Assembly (NCBI GenBank): GCA_935421135.1
Contig: OW285189.1
Coordinates: forward strand, 11,305,072-11,369,071
Length of the DNA stretch: 64,000 bases
Direction: 5' to 3'
Origin: Bugulina stolonifera
Taxonomy: Eukaryota > Bryozoa > Gymnolaemata > Cheilostomatida > Bugulidae
Under the pieces are notes generated by a model, which saw only the letters and a program-made list of their open reading frames with translations, made no database searches and was not told where the DNA came from. Positions 21,079-35,626 of this stretch are shown in pieces. Within the stretch, counting starts at the first letter, position 1; every line of letters begins with the position of its first letter. The translations under genes were made by a program, and so were the position numbers.

Positions 21079-24000
21079 ATGCCAGATATGATCAGCCTAC
21101 CCCAGCTGCTGGACTTGTCTCTTGGCACTCCAGATGCTGGTGCCGTCAACTTCAATCAGTTGCATAAACTATTGCTGGAAATTATCAACCGACTGAACTT
21201 ATCGGGACATCCAGTATCGCTAACAGATGTAGATGCTAAACGAGAATCCAAAGGTTCGACTCCTGGATATCAGAAGTCATCTTACCATGCGCTATCTGAT
21301 AAAGTTAGTAAAATAGAGCGTGACCTTGGTCACATGTCAATGGCTCTGCCGGAAGGGAAAGAAATGATTGCTAAGGTTAAGACCAACACCCCATTGACCG
21401 ACCTGTGGCAGCATATGCAAGTCAACAAAAGAGTCGAGTCTAATGAGGACGGAATAAAAACGGTAGAGTTCTAAATTATATCATCTATTGGCTCAGTATT
21501 AGTTTACACAATCAAAATTAAAATAGGATCGTAGTTCTTATGTATTTCAAATCTACTTACAATGTATTGGGATTGTGGTTTATTAGTATACTGTACTACT
21601 ATTGCCTTTTAATTGAGGATCAGTTGCGATATTAAAAACAAATTATGAATTATTTAATACAGTGACATAAGTAAATTACCTAGCCTGATTATCTTCCCTT
21701 ATTGCAGGCTATGACTTTGATTGAGCAGTTAATCAAGGATATGGATCAATTGAAGGATGAAAATAAAGACCTCAGAAGCAGACTAGACAAGGTATGGGTA
21801 GACGATAGACATACTTGTTAGGCTAAGTTTAATAGTAATAGCGTCAGGTCTAATATTAGCTGACACTTAATCCTATTAGTCCCCTCTTGTAGTACTGCTC
21901 ACATTCTGTTTCACTCGACCAACGCTGCCTTATGCCTAATATTTTAGATATTTCATATTAGCTCTGATCTGAAGGAGCTATTCTGCCCTTCCATCTTTGT
22001 AACTGTATACATCTACATGTATAATACATTAAGATGTACATGTTGTATTATATGTATAATATAATGCATATATAATACATTTGTATAATACATGTATAAT
22101 ACATGTATAATACATGTATAATGCATATTATATAATAATATATGTACCACATTAATGTTGTGTATGATTACCATATCACATGTGCTTAGATTGATATGGA
22201 TGAAATAAATAAGCAGCTACAGAGGCTGGATGACCTGAGTGACCAAATGAAGGCCATGTCAGAGTTGACCAATAAACTAAATGATGTCGACGCCCACAAA
22301 GCCCAACTAGACGACCTGCAGGTAACAAACATAACGTAACGTTATAAAATACCTATTCGTTGAGTGATTTATGGTCCAATTGAAGGAGTAAACTTCCCTG
22401 TAGGTATTTTAGATTGATAAGACTTCGAGGGGCGTATTATATAATCATTATACTGATTGCATTAATAACAGTCAGTTTAATTTGAATACATTGAACTAGA
22501 ATTGACTTGCTAGTCATGCTAACAATGAGATATACGTCAGCGTACCACCCACCATTAGTCATGCTGACAATCCTCATGTTAATTTTTGCTCCACCTTACT
22601 ATAAAAAGTATCATATTTCATGTTATTATTTAGACCTACTGCTGTTCATGTAGGCTATAGAAATCATAAAAGCATGCAACAATGAAACTTTTAAATTTTT
22701 TTTGTTGCAAAATGCAATAGTTAAACTGTAGCTAGCAATCACTTTGAACTCAAAGTTGTATGTTCTTTATCAACTCAATATTTTGTTGATTATCACTACA
22801 TGTGCATTGTACAATGTGTATATATATTGTAATATTATGTAGTCTGTGCAAGCTGGTCAGCCATAATACCAGTAACAATATCTGCTTTTATTGGGGATTT
22901 CTTGAGGGAGGGTGGGAGAGGCCCCAAGATTATTGCATGAACTGGGCTCCAGAAGGCTAACTCCGATTCACACGAACATCTTATCTAAATGCATATAACT
23001 TAGGAGGTATTGATACATCCCATGTGTACAATACAGTTGCTAATTTTTGAAATGAATTCCACAGAAAAAGTTACTAGACATGGAGGAAAAACTGGTAAGA
23101 ATAAGTTGGTTATACTGCTGCATGCTGTATACACTATCCCATACACACGTAACTAACTGCACTATCATACTGTACCCATGCTGTATTTGATTATTATGTT
23201 ACACTGTTCATATCTATGTCTCTGTTAATAACAAGTGCAAATCATAAAATAATATATATATTGTTATTATGTTTGTTTATTTACTGTTTGTTATACTTGT
23301 GGGTTCATGTATATTGATGTTCTCTGCTTATGTTAACTAACTAATCTACATATATGATTTTACTTGTTCATGATTGGTCAGTAAATGCTTGCTCGGTGCT
23401 TTAAGATGAAAGCGACCGTATTACCATCTGTATTTCAAGTATTCCAGTTTATTCATTTGTTGTATTCAAAATTAACCTGTTAATATTTACCTCTGCCAAA
23501 CATGGATTACCTGATCAAAACCATTCAGTTTAAATCTAAAGTCCTCGTCAGGTTTTCTATAATATTTACTAAGACATCATATCATAGCTATATGCATGTT
23601 GTCGGCCTACCCCTTCGTCATTATAGGCTATTACGTTATATGCCAACTTTTTGATATACATGTACTTCAAAACTACCAGTCCACCACATTGTTGTGTTCG
23701 TACATAATACATGTAGAGAAGAGAAGTTCTTCTGCATGAGTTTCCATGACGACCTCTAGCTATATTACATCTGTGTAAAATTGTACCTGTCTCTACATAG
23801 TCAGATACTTTTGCTATTTAAGGACCGTCTGGATGCACTTCCTGCGGCGGAGGAGATTGTTACATGGCCTGGGTTACAGGATGCACTGAGTGGGGTGAAA
23901 GGAGAGTTTGCTGCATACCGACCAGCGTCTAGAGCCCAGAGTCAGAATGAGGTAAAACTGTGATGTCATCACTAACAAGTGCTATCACCCATACTCACCC

Positions 24001-27000
24001 TACTATAATGTAGACTATATTAATAGTAATGCCGCCTAATATATATTATTGCCGATTTGATTTAAAACAGGTTTCTATTTCCGGATGGTAATCAAAATAT
24101 ACGATATCAACACTTTACTGTTACGTGTTCAAGTGTCTCTCGCACTGCATGTAGTGTTACGCTAAAGCATATCCTTGAACTCTGGGATAGACTATTTGAT
24201 ACATGGGTGGTAATTGTATTTATATTACAAGCAACTCCAAGTGTTGAAACACGGCTATGTAGATGCTGTGCCTACTTCAAGCTGTACGCTACTCGATTAT
24301 AATATCTTAATTAGCTGTTCACAACTTCAGTGTTGGCAGCTAGCTAATTGTATTTAGGTTTATAATCAGGTTAAAAGTTGAGCTTTTGTGCTGAGAAACT
24401 CTGCCGATAATCAATGTTAGTGACCGAGGCTATTTCCAACCTCCATATCGCCATAGTTAGACGTTTAATCACTAGCATTATTTATTCTGAACAGACACAT
24501 TATGCAATTATACCTACTATTGATGCTGCCTGCAAACAAAATATTACTTTATTCTGAGCTGGGACATATCATGTCGAGTATGGAAACCAAGTTTTGTCGA
24601 TCCTAAATCATGTTATTATCTCGTTTTCTTTGATTACTTTTGATGAAAAAGTCAGCTTATTTCCTGTTTAGGAGTAGAGAGTTGTCAGTATGACCCCAAC
24701 TAGAGTAATCATGTATTAAGTAGTGATTACACACAATCTGCACAGGAGCCATCTTGGTAAACCTTTCATTTCCTGTTTACGGCTGCAATTGATCTCGCAA
24801 TGTATTTTATATAGCTCTACAACTGTCATATACATGTACAATGTATTATATGGTATTACATTTTCTAATTAGGGTGAGAGGTCAGCTACAAAAGTGGCCA
24901 GTGCTGCCAGTTTGGACACCTCTTTAGATGGTAAGGCAGCACGTCCTTCCAGCAGACCAAAATCTTCACTAAGTGATGGACCATCAGTTGGTCTGGTAGA
25001 TGTACTGGAGAAGCTTGGTACTGTAGATAAACGACACGAAGATCTGAAAAAACGTGTCTCTGACCTGGAAGAGGAAATGAAAAATAAGGCTAACAAAGAA
25101 GATATTAATCTCGGTAAATATCTCTGTTGTGCAATACTTGTCCATAACACATTACATAACAGCATGGTACCAATGTAGCGAGACCTGATACTAGTCTGTA
25201 ACACATTTGCAACAGAACAGGTTAAGTGTAGTGAGGCCTGTGTTGATCTTCATACAACTGTATAGTAGCATTCACATGTTGGGTCACACATACTTTGTCT
25301 TGTGTCCCCAAACCGAACATTAGGTGAAACAACGTCATCTTCTGTTTCAAGAATGAACCAGGCATGAGTCTTTACTCTTCACCTACGACAAAAATATTCA
25401 AAATCAATGCGGATTTATTTATTGTATGAACATATTCATGTGCCATACATGTGTGCGACCTGACATAATGCATGTGTAGACTGTTTCTGTGAAAGATTTA
25501 GTTATGTAATATATCATGCATACAGTGAGGATGATTAGAAAGATGGCAATAAGTCTGATACAAAACGCCATTCAGAATCATTTCCCTACCTTTTAGTTTA
25601 CGAATATATATTTGTATATGATTCCAATCCGGCTATATGATTTATTTACATTGAAAACTCTGCTCGATTATGATAGAGTAAAAATTAACATTGATTTTAG
25701 TGATATCATTCAACGTCTGGGCAAATACAGCCCGTGTATGCCGCAACTGACTATCACCTAAGCAAATCGTGCCTAAAGTAATAAAAGAGTATCACATGTA
25801 CATGTATGCTATAACCGGCACGATTTCTAATGCTCAATTTGTTAGTGAACCTGATATAACTCATTGTGTTTAGCAATACACCTCTGTAAGAATTGTAGTT
25901 CATTTTACCTCTATTCATTATTATTTGTAAAAAGTAATTAAACAAGGAAAACAATACTGTGTAATAATAATATCTTGATGTTAACCGATATGCAGTGCCT
26001 TTAGCTATTCACTAAATTCTTGTAATTTATCTAGAAGGGAGTAATGTGATCTAAATCATTTGGCAGCATGTCATGTTAGGTGGGGACAGCGATGACTGAT
26101 GTCAACACAATCTAATCCCTACCTCATATTTGCTCGTGTTCCCTAGCGATGACAATCATATGTTTTATTCACAGGAAACTGATAATGCTATTCGAAGTTA
26201 ATTGACTTTGTGTTTGCTATTATGAAAAAATATTTGAGCAAAGATAAAATTATAGATTATTTAAATTGGAAGTTTCTGAGTGTAGTATAATAATATTGAA
26301 TGTACTAATTGTGTAGAACTCCCAGATGATTTGATGGATAGAATCAATGATATGGATGCAAAGCTGTCCCAACTTGACGACCTTAGAGCAAAAGTAAGCT
26401 TTTATCTACTGACATTCGCTTACCATTATCGTATCTCAAATTAACCAATAAACTGGATAGTTGACTGTTTTGTACTATTAATAATTATGGTTAGTCCTGG
26501 TACAGTAAATAGTCTTGCTAAAGTCCATGCATTATCACTTCTTATGTACAAGTAGATTCATCTAATTCATAAAACATTATATTAATCTCCAGCACTCATG
26601 TCTCTAATCCGTTTGACCTCCTGTTCTCTCTATGCTACAGTCGGTTCTCTTCCACACCAGTGGATGGATACCAACTACTACATGTATATTCCTCTCCATC
26701 TGATCATTCCTATAAGCATATCACCTTCATGTATATAATCATAAGCATGTTCTGTTTTTCACCTCTGTACTAATTTAATTAGCCTGTTCTAATTTCTCGC
26801 CAGCAATTTGAACTTGATGTTTTGCTCTCTGATATACCACAAATCAACGATTACACTCCACCACCCAGAGGGGATAAGACCAGGGCTAGTGTGGTGTATG
26901 CTTCTCTCGAAGGTTTTCAGGAACACATGCAATCTCTTACCTCTGATATGTCACCATCTTATCCCACTAGAAAATCTATTTCCAATTCGAAAATTCAACG

Positions 27001-30000
27001 ACCATCTGATAAACGTTCTGGGCGAACAGTCGTAGACGGTGAACGAAAATCAAAGCAATATGTTGTTGACCAAACTAAACCCAGACGAGAGAGTGTTGAT
27101 AAAGTACTTACTAAATTATCAAAGGGTAAAAATAGAGATGGTGCTGACCTTTCTGGCAAGACTCGCTCGAAGGAACATGTAATGGAGGGGAGGAGAAAGA
27201 TGTCCAATACTCACGTGTCTAGTCAATCAAACATTAAAGCTGGTAAAGCATCTAATCAAAAAGATGACCAAGCTAAAGTGAAACAGCAAACTGCTGAGAG
27301 ATCGTTGACTAAGATTTCTGAAAGAGAGAGAGATATTGACGATCAACTAATTCAGAAAGTTAATCAAGCAAAAATGAAACCGCAAACTGATGAAAAAGCG
27401 TTTACCAAAGTTACCAAAAGTGAAAGTAAAGTTTCCAAACCTAAAGAAAATATAATCGACAGTGAAGATGTGCAACCAAGCATTAGCGGTAATGAAATCC
27501 AAAATGGTGTGATTTCAAAAAGATCGAATGTGAAAGAAAGTGTCATGGAACCTGGTAAACAGTCAAGTCATGTTGAGGCAGTAGAACAGGCTGCTGCTAA
27601 TCTAGGCAGCTCAGTAATGGCCAAAGCTTCGGAACCAACTATTGTGGTGCAAACTGTTGATAAACCAATCCTTGAAACATCTGGTGGCAAGAGTAGGAAT
27701 AGCCCTTCACGCACTCAGTCGAGTCATACCAAACTGCCTGGTGCTAATATTAATTCTGAACAAAGTCGGTCAAAGGAAGATCCTCCCATCTCAGATCAGT
27801 TAGATATTAAGCAATCCGAGCCTCTCCACACTCATTCAGCTCAGAAACCAACGTCAAATGTCAGCAATGATGTCGACTTGACCTTGAATTCTCTGAGTAG
27901 TATGTCCTTGCACCAACGGTCAGGTTCTACTATGTCAGTTGATACCACTCTACCCCATATTACTGATTCGGCAACAGGAAATACGCTCTTGAAGAAAAGT
28001 AAATCTGAGGATTCCCGATCAACTACTGCAAAATCAATTGACTCCAAGGAGTCTCTGAATAAAAGGAAAAGGGGTAAAAAAGTGGTTATTGGAGACAGTG
28101 AGACTTTCAAGGCAGCAGACGGTAGTGATGCTGATGAGTCATTGCGGGATGTTTCCGATCTAATTGCTGGTACGGAAAACCTCCAAGTTTGTAGTGAAAC
28201 TTTTTAACTCCGTATTATGGCCTTTTTTGTCTTCACCAATTACATGTACATATATCTTTTTTACAAGTTTATACATAGGCCTGCAGAGGCCTAAAATACA
28301 TACAGAATCGACATCATCACGTGATAAAAAATTTTAATGGATTGTCCACAATCATTAATTTTCTCAAATATTTCTTACCCACTTTTTAGGGTATCCATTG
28401 CGACAATTACCAAAGCGTAGGCACACTTATAATCAAGGCCGACCTGATACTAACCGATTTCCTGATTCTCCATCGACCTCTCGTCATTCTACACAGAGGT
28501 TCAGCATTAGCGGGTGGCCAGATAACATCATTGATTCACCAATGAAATTTAATCGTACTTTACGTGAAGTGCTGTTCGACGACTATATGCCCGAAATAAT
28601 ACAACTTAAATCTCGTGTGTTCAAATTGGAGGAAGAGTTACCTCAGCTACGACGGCGATCAGATGCAAAGAGATCAATGCCATTAACCCCAGTATTCAAC
28701 TTCCTGCCTCCTGATGATGATGAACGATTGGCCGAATTGATGAGACATTTCAATGATCATTACAAAGATGTGAATCAGCATCTAGCAGACGTAGATGATA
28801 CTCTCGACTCATTCATCAATGGAAATGGGGTTTGTACACTCAGTCTATTCCTCTATCATTCTCTCAGGCTGTCATCTCATTTCTCATCTTCATCTCTTTC
28901 TACGTCTTTAGTCCTTCTTCAACAATAGATCTGTAGGTTTTTTGCTCTTAAAGTATACTAATATGACTACTCGATGAAATATAGTGCTGTTTTTACCAGA
29001 AGGGTGATGAGAAGTTCAAGGACAAGTTGCATGTGTATGACGGAAAAAGTGTAAGATAGTGTGTTGACTTCTGGTTTTCATATTATTCTATGATTTAGTC
29101 AGTAATGTGTACATTTAAGATTTTACCCTGTATTTCTATCACACTATATAATTTTCACTAACTTGCATGCTGGGATATGTGTAACGGAATCTTTCCTACT
29201 ACCTTTATATTTATATAACAATAGAACCTTCATTTCTACTTACACGTATACTTGTGACATATTCTATTGAATTTTCTATTTCTAGTAGCTCTTTAAATAT
29301 TTAGTTCTAAAGAACCTCGGAATGTCAATATTATATCAAATGTCGCGTTTACATGTGAATTTGTTGAACGATGTGAGAGATATGTACTCTAACTATGCCT
29401 CCAAAATATTTTACATGAATTATTATTGAGTTTTGCCATTTCATTGGGATCTTAATTTGGCCGAACATTCCTTTCACAAATATTCGTTTAGAAATAGTTT
29501 TTTCAGGATTCTGCAGGAAGTCTACATTGTTTTTGATGTTGTTGGTCGATTACGTTGTGCTACGTTTATCTTATTGTTTTATTCAGGATGCTGACTCCGT
29601 CAGACGAGTCCAGAACGCCATGTCTGACTTGAGGGATGAATTAGACAACCTGCAGAAATTAATGGATGCTATAAGCCAGGAAAATAGAGAGAAAGCAAAG
29701 CTAATAGAGGTCGGATTATCACATACAATATAAATTATTGCAAAACCGTATGACTAGTTGCCATGAATACATATCTACTGTGTTTTATCCTATAACAATC
29801 CCCTTATAAAATACGACTGTAAGAGGTAATCAGATTGGTTATGCTTAGCTAATGTAATCTGGGGATATTGGTGTCATAATACAGAATATTACTTTGACCA
29901 GGTAACTAGTTCTGCCCTCCCATTCAGATACTAGTACATTGTATATATATATGCTGTGTTGTGACACTTCACTGGGTGAATTCAGTATTTAGAGAGAAGA

Positions 30001-33000
30001 CAATTTCATGTACCCCTCTATCAGTTAGTTACCAATCTATAGTTGAGTAATGGGAGTTACCCTACCTTTTAGCAACTGACAGAGAAGACTGATAAACTAG
30101 ACAAGGAGAAGGCAGACAAAGAGTTTGTGGAGGCAGAGCTGGACGCCAAGGCTGATAAATCTCAGATAGATGGTAAACTCAACAGATCTGTGTTTGACTC
30201 CACAGTCGGTGATCTGCAGAAGATGATAGATGATTTACTCGCCAAACTACTTGCCTACGTAAGTGTTGATGGTAATGGTTACCATAATAATAATAGTGTT
30301 AGTAGTGGTAGCAGCCACAGTGGCGGTACATATAGAAGTTACATTATAGTGGTAGTAGTGACATCAGCAGGGATGGTAGCAGTTATATAGGCAGTGGATA
30401 GTGTCAGTAATATCACTCTCAATGTTTGTAGTGACAGTGGTGCACCGACATGCGTGTGTGATGTCACGTAAGGTAGTTGGTAACAAACTTCAACATTTAA
30501 TGAGAGGAACAGTTTCTGGTAGGAAAAATGTCCACTAGTTCACAGGGCTTATACAGAGATGTACATGTACCATGCAGTTATTGCATTAGTACCACTTGTA
30601 GCATTATATCTCTGTACATACGGCTGATTATAGTGTAAATAAGGAACAAGTTTGGTTCTACCAAATTGTTAGTATTTTGCTCACGATACTCACCTCATTG
30701 TATCATACACATGTTATACTGTATATCTGTTGTATCTCTTCTTTGTGTTGTTGATGTACATGCATAACATACATTGGTCCCCCGATAGCAATTGCAAAGG
30801 AAGTGACACGATTGACATCTACCGTGATGCGCACAAATAACAAAACGTTGCATAGAAAAACATAATACATAATTTATTTGAATCTTCATATGTATGTGTA
30901 TGATGTGAATATGTGTATTATTTTCATGTCACTAAATAATTGATAGTCGTTGGATAATTTTGACATCTAATTTATACCGATTCGATGAACTCTGGTACAC
31001 TAGTACTGAGCTGGGTACTAGAACATTCTAATTTAGATGATTTTACATGTAGTTATATAAGTTGACAATAAATTGATAGACAGAAATAGAAATATGGTGG
31101 GTGTGCTGCCATAGCATGTGCTGCCGTCACATGTGCTGCCGTAACATGTGCAGCGCAATTAGAAATTCACCGAATGTGTGGTAACCAGGCAAATAAACAA
31201 GTCTTGAGAAATGTTTCTCAATTTTCTAGGAAAACAAATTTTTGACACTGGCCAATTCTAATCTACGATTCTGTCTAAACCAAGATGAGGAAAGGTCTAT
31301 ATCTAAGAATGAGTGGTTCATTGTGTCAGGAACTCCTAGTTTTATTTAATACTTTAATATTAAAAAAAAACATTGACCATGCTTACATTTACGTGCACCA
31401 ATTATCCGTTTATGCACAGGAGGACGCTTGGAAACAGGCTCACACTAAAGTGGAGGAAGACGTAGATGGAAAGATTGACAGAACAGAACTTGAGAGACTT
31501 AAGAGTTACTTGGACAGGAAACTCAGAGAACTTAACACTAAACTTAAACAGAACTCTGGAGTGTTTAATCCGTTCTGTGAAGATGCTGCCGGACTGAAGA
31601 AACAACTGCTGCCTTTCAACTGTCTGTCATGTGATAAACCTGTTGTCATTAGCAACGGGAAGTAAGTACTTACACATTTACATTTACATAATATACTTAC
31701 GTGTAACACATGTGCTACATAGATAGATCGATAGATTGGTATAATTTACATACATGTATGTATGTAAATTATACCAATCTATCTTGGCAGATGGGTTTCT
31801 GAGATTAATTTGTGTTGATATGTTTTAATTGTATAATTTGCAAGTTATGTTATATACATGCACTTGTACATGTAGATGTGGATGTACTATGTAGATGCAG
31901 TACATTGCTTGCTAGCAAATCATGTTATGTGGTTACCAGTATCGCTTGTCGTACTTCATCTACTATTACACTTTCTAATTTTTCTAAATATATATTTGTC
32001 TCCTGTTATCTATTTTTCTTGTGTTGTGATTGATTTTAGATATTTCGCTACTCGGTAATCTAGTTGTTGTAAAATTGTCTCGTACCATAATATCCTGTTC
32101 CCTCAAATAACACGTCCGTTTTACTACTAGTGTGTAACTGTACATATCAGTATAAAGTGTTATACACCCGAATCAAGCATGCATAGATATTATCACCCTC
32201 CCACTATCAACGCTGTTCTATACCCATCTCCCATTAGTGTGTATTCTAAGTTTGTGGTTGAAGAAACAGAGTTTAGGTGAATGTAGATCTGTTCCAAGAG
32301 TTACACTGATATCTATGTAAACTAAAGTCTGTAGTAATATGCACCAAAGCGTCTTCTATTAACTCTCCAGCTACAGGAAGTAACCCACGAGAACTACTAA
32401 ATAGCATCAGTTATTCTTTACTAGATGTAGACTAGTTTGATTATATAATGTAAGTTTGTAACAATACTTTTGTGAATTATCTTCACATACATATTATACA
32501 TATTGATGTACTCTATGCACATACATGGTATATTATTCACAGCACCCAGCTGACGACCCAAAGTACACCTGGACCACTAGGTGATGCTTTTGCTGCCAAT
32601 AAATCTACCAGGCCATACACTACCTTTGAGTTGGACCATATAAGGCAGCATGCTAAAAGGTATGTGATACTAGTGTACTCGTACAAACATGCAATGTAAC
32701 CAAAACCATAGAGTGATGACATCATCTACGCATGCTTTTATATCTAGTGTAATAGTATATTACATCTTGGATCTTTACTACTCTCGTGACATTGTGTGTA
32801 GTGCAGTCTGTAACATAACACTTGTTTACTTAGACTCAACAATGGAGAGACCCCTCATATACACAGGTAATGTGGTAACATTGTTACAATGGTAACGCTG
32901 TTACTACGGTAACACTGATGTGACGTGATAGCACTGGTATATCATGGTCCCATCGAGTACATTATAGTGAAACCAGTGAATGTCGTGCTAACACCGATAT

Positions 33001-35626
33001 AGCCTGGTAACAATGGTCAATCATAACATACTGGTGGAGTACGGTAACCCCGATATATCATGGTAACACCAGTGTAACGTAGTAACACCAGTGTAATGTG
33101 GTAACACCGGTGTAACGTGGTAACACCGGTGTTATGCTGGACTGAAATGTAGAGTAGCTGTCTACCATCGAATTAAATTTGCACCCTGTGATTGTCTCAA
33201 CCCATTTCTTCTTACCACGATCTCTTCTGTTACTTCTAGTCAACACCCTCTTTACTCTTTAGTCTTCAGTTTACTTTGCATGTAAGTGTACATGACCATA
33301 TACATGTATATACACGTATATATAATTTATCCTTCACTCACAGTATGTTCTACGTTATCATTCAATTTTTTATTCATGTTGTATCTCTCAGAACCATAAA
33401 AAGGATTATATTTCTGAGTGGATTTATACGATTGTACATGATTGTGTTATGTGTACAATGAGCACAATTTACATTATTGCCGATAATGTAGTATATAATG
33501 TGGCCTTTGTTTATCGAACCAAGCATTAAAAGTTTTCCAAAGATTCATTATTATTTTGAAGTTATGCTCTCCTTCAGGGTAAATTCAAAGAGAGAAGACA
33601 ATTTCAAAATAGCATATTAGCGATAGTAACATGTTGCTATTGCTAGTATTTTTTGTAATATGAATATATCACTGTGCGTATACTGCTGCTTTTTATATAT
33701 AGCAATGACTACACTATGAATGTAACTCACAAACGTTAGAGGTTAACATTTTACATTTCTACCACTCAAATAGACACTATAATCTACATCTATGTGTGTC
33801 TGCACGTTGTATTTCACACTCTGTTGTTGCTGAATTGATTCCTCTATGAAGCTCCTCCCCTTTCTCTGGCGTTACCTCTCCACAGCCTGCTTCATGAATA
33901 TTCCTCCTCATATATTTCTTCTGCTCAACCTTAAATCCTGATTGCTGTAAGTATTTCTTAGCCTCAGTACCTCACACTCAAGCTTATTTATGTAGTGCAT
34001 ACAACTCCCAGTCTATACATTCTCTTCTATCACATCTTCCAATGATTCAATATGTGTCTGTAATTGCTCTGTATATCTGATTAATTCACTGATTGATCGC
34101 CAAATTCTTTTCTCTTTGCTTCAATCGGAATTGAAATATTTTTACTTATTAATGTTACTATAATAACATTATATTTGTATTATTATTTGATTGAGTTGTT
34201 TGTGTTTTATAGTCTGTTGAATGCGGATTATGTGATGGACTACTACTCAACTCCACGAACTGCCGGAGGAAGTCATACTATGACGTACCCTCATAAACGC
34301 GTTACCAAACAAGGCTACACGTAAGTGTCTTTAGTTTTAGTGCGCCGTTTCTTGGTGTAGACAGATACATGATCACAAATCGGCATTAATTATTTTACAT
34401 TATAGAGGGTCACATGTCTGTATATGGTATTTGTAGAAGAGAACCGTTTGTAAACCCAGCTGATGACGTCCCACCTGAAGTCTACCTGCCAGTGTAAGTT
34501 GGCTTATTCTATCTACCTTATGCACTTGTCTATAAGAACCAAACCACAGCAACTCTAACAAGATATGAATTCTAGATGTTGAGGTTCTAAGGCTAACACT
34601 TTCATGTCCCAGTGTTATATTGCTATATGATAGTAGAATGTGTAGCATTATTCATTATTTTAGTTTAGTCTCGAATGTTAGTATCATTTAACAAATTTAT
34701 AACATCACTTGCTCTGTTCAAAGTATCTGTATGATAATTGTAAATGATGATGGGCAACGAGTATTCTAACTGTTTAGGCATATTTTAAATCCATTACACT
34801 TTATTGCTAAACTGTCAGTGAAATGTACATGATTGTAAACCCTAAACAGGGTGTAAATAAGTGAATTATCCTAATATTTCTTTACAATAGGAGGGATGAA
34901 ACTGAGATAGTCGGAGCAGACGGACATGTGTATCGAGGAAGATTTGATATAAACAGTGGGGATCCTAACGCTGTTCCTTCATTGGTATGTCCCAAGATTA
35001 CACACACATACATGTAAATAATACATGTATACAAATGTAGTTGCAATTGTGGAATTATCTTCTCTTTTATATATGCCGGAAAAAAGAAGACAACTTTAAA
35101 TTGATAAAATAGTTGGATAGTCTTTTGGAAGCCACATTCACATCAGCCTGTACTTGTGTCATTTTTGACACTGAATGTACTACAGGAAATCTGTTTTTCT
35201 CAAAACGAATAGAACTGCACATATATGTATAGTTTATACATAGTGATTCGAAGCTATTACATTGCATTCGGCATGAATGAATGAATATTCAAATTTATCC
35301 AGTTGACTGTTTCATTACAACAGGAAGGTCGACCTACGACACCAATCAGACCAAAGACTAGTCCAGTGAAGAGACCCATATCTGGTAGACCTGGTATGAT
35401 GGCCAGACCTAAGACAGCGGCTCCAGTTAAACCTCAGTTGCAAGTCAGTATTGGGAGAGACCGACCTTCTAGTGCTAGGGAACGACCTGTCAGTTCTATT
35501 GCTATGCGTGATGATGATGAGGGTGGGATGGCAGACAACCTGCCTGCTGTTACTGTAGAAACTGTTACTGCTGTAGAACCCCAGGCTAATGACTCAGTAG
35601 CTCCAATGGAAAACACACAGGCCTAG
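21079..35626 (+). CDS. QRICH2-like protein with DUF4795 region
   Basis: Eighteen exons join in frame into 1387 aa: 21079-21462, 21708-21791, 22190-22321, 23065-23094, 23823-23951, 24873-25113, 26317-26393, 26804-28169, 28390-28829, 29000-29050, 29587-29709, 30073-30258, 31420-31661, 32543-32659, 34213-34320, 34437-34493, 34891-34984, 35324-35626. The N-terminus (ISLPQLLDLSLGTPDAGAVN, then FNQLHKLL) and the DUF4795 part (coiled coils, CLSCDKPV, STRPYTTFELDHIRQ) match QRICH2/C16orf96, as do GGSHTMTYP and GADGHVYRGR near the end. Mammalian QRICH2 is needed for sperm flagellum assembly, so a flagellar or ciliary role is inferred. Exon 8 (1366 bp) is a Lys/Ser/Glu-rich disordered insert that I do not recognise; the Gln-rich repeats of mammalian QRICH2 are absent. 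The first ATG is the best start, but an upstream exon is possible. Confidence 0.88.
22015..22140 (+). repeat. AT-rich tandem repeat, TACATGTATAA units
   Basis: Imperfect repeats of about 10-12 bp (ACATGTATAAT), especially regular at 22085-22125, in intron 2 of the QRICH2-like gene. Confidence 0.6.
31730..31783. repeat. 54-nt near-perfect palindrome
   Basis: Arms of 26 bp (31730-31755 and 31758-31783) are exact reverse complements around a 2-nt centre. It lies 68 bp after an exon end in the QRICH2-like gene, in an intron. Core word: ATTGGTATAATTTACATACA. Confidence 0.9.
32850..33135 (+). repeat. Degenerate 20-bp repeats with AACACCGGTGT core
   Basis: The best copies (33058-33135) repeat GTGGTAACACCGGTGTAACG at 20-bp spacing about four times. 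Each unit is itself a palindrome (ACACCGGTGT). Weaker copies with GGTAAC and GTTAC extend to about 32860. It is in intron 14 of the QRICH2-like gene. Confidence 0.7.
35051..35097. repeat. Degenerate AGTTGTC-type hairpin
   Basis: AATTATCTTCTCTTTT and AAAAAGAAGACAACTTT form an imperfect inverted repeat of the family described at 13106. It lies in the last intron of the QRICH2-like gene. Confidence 0.5.
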
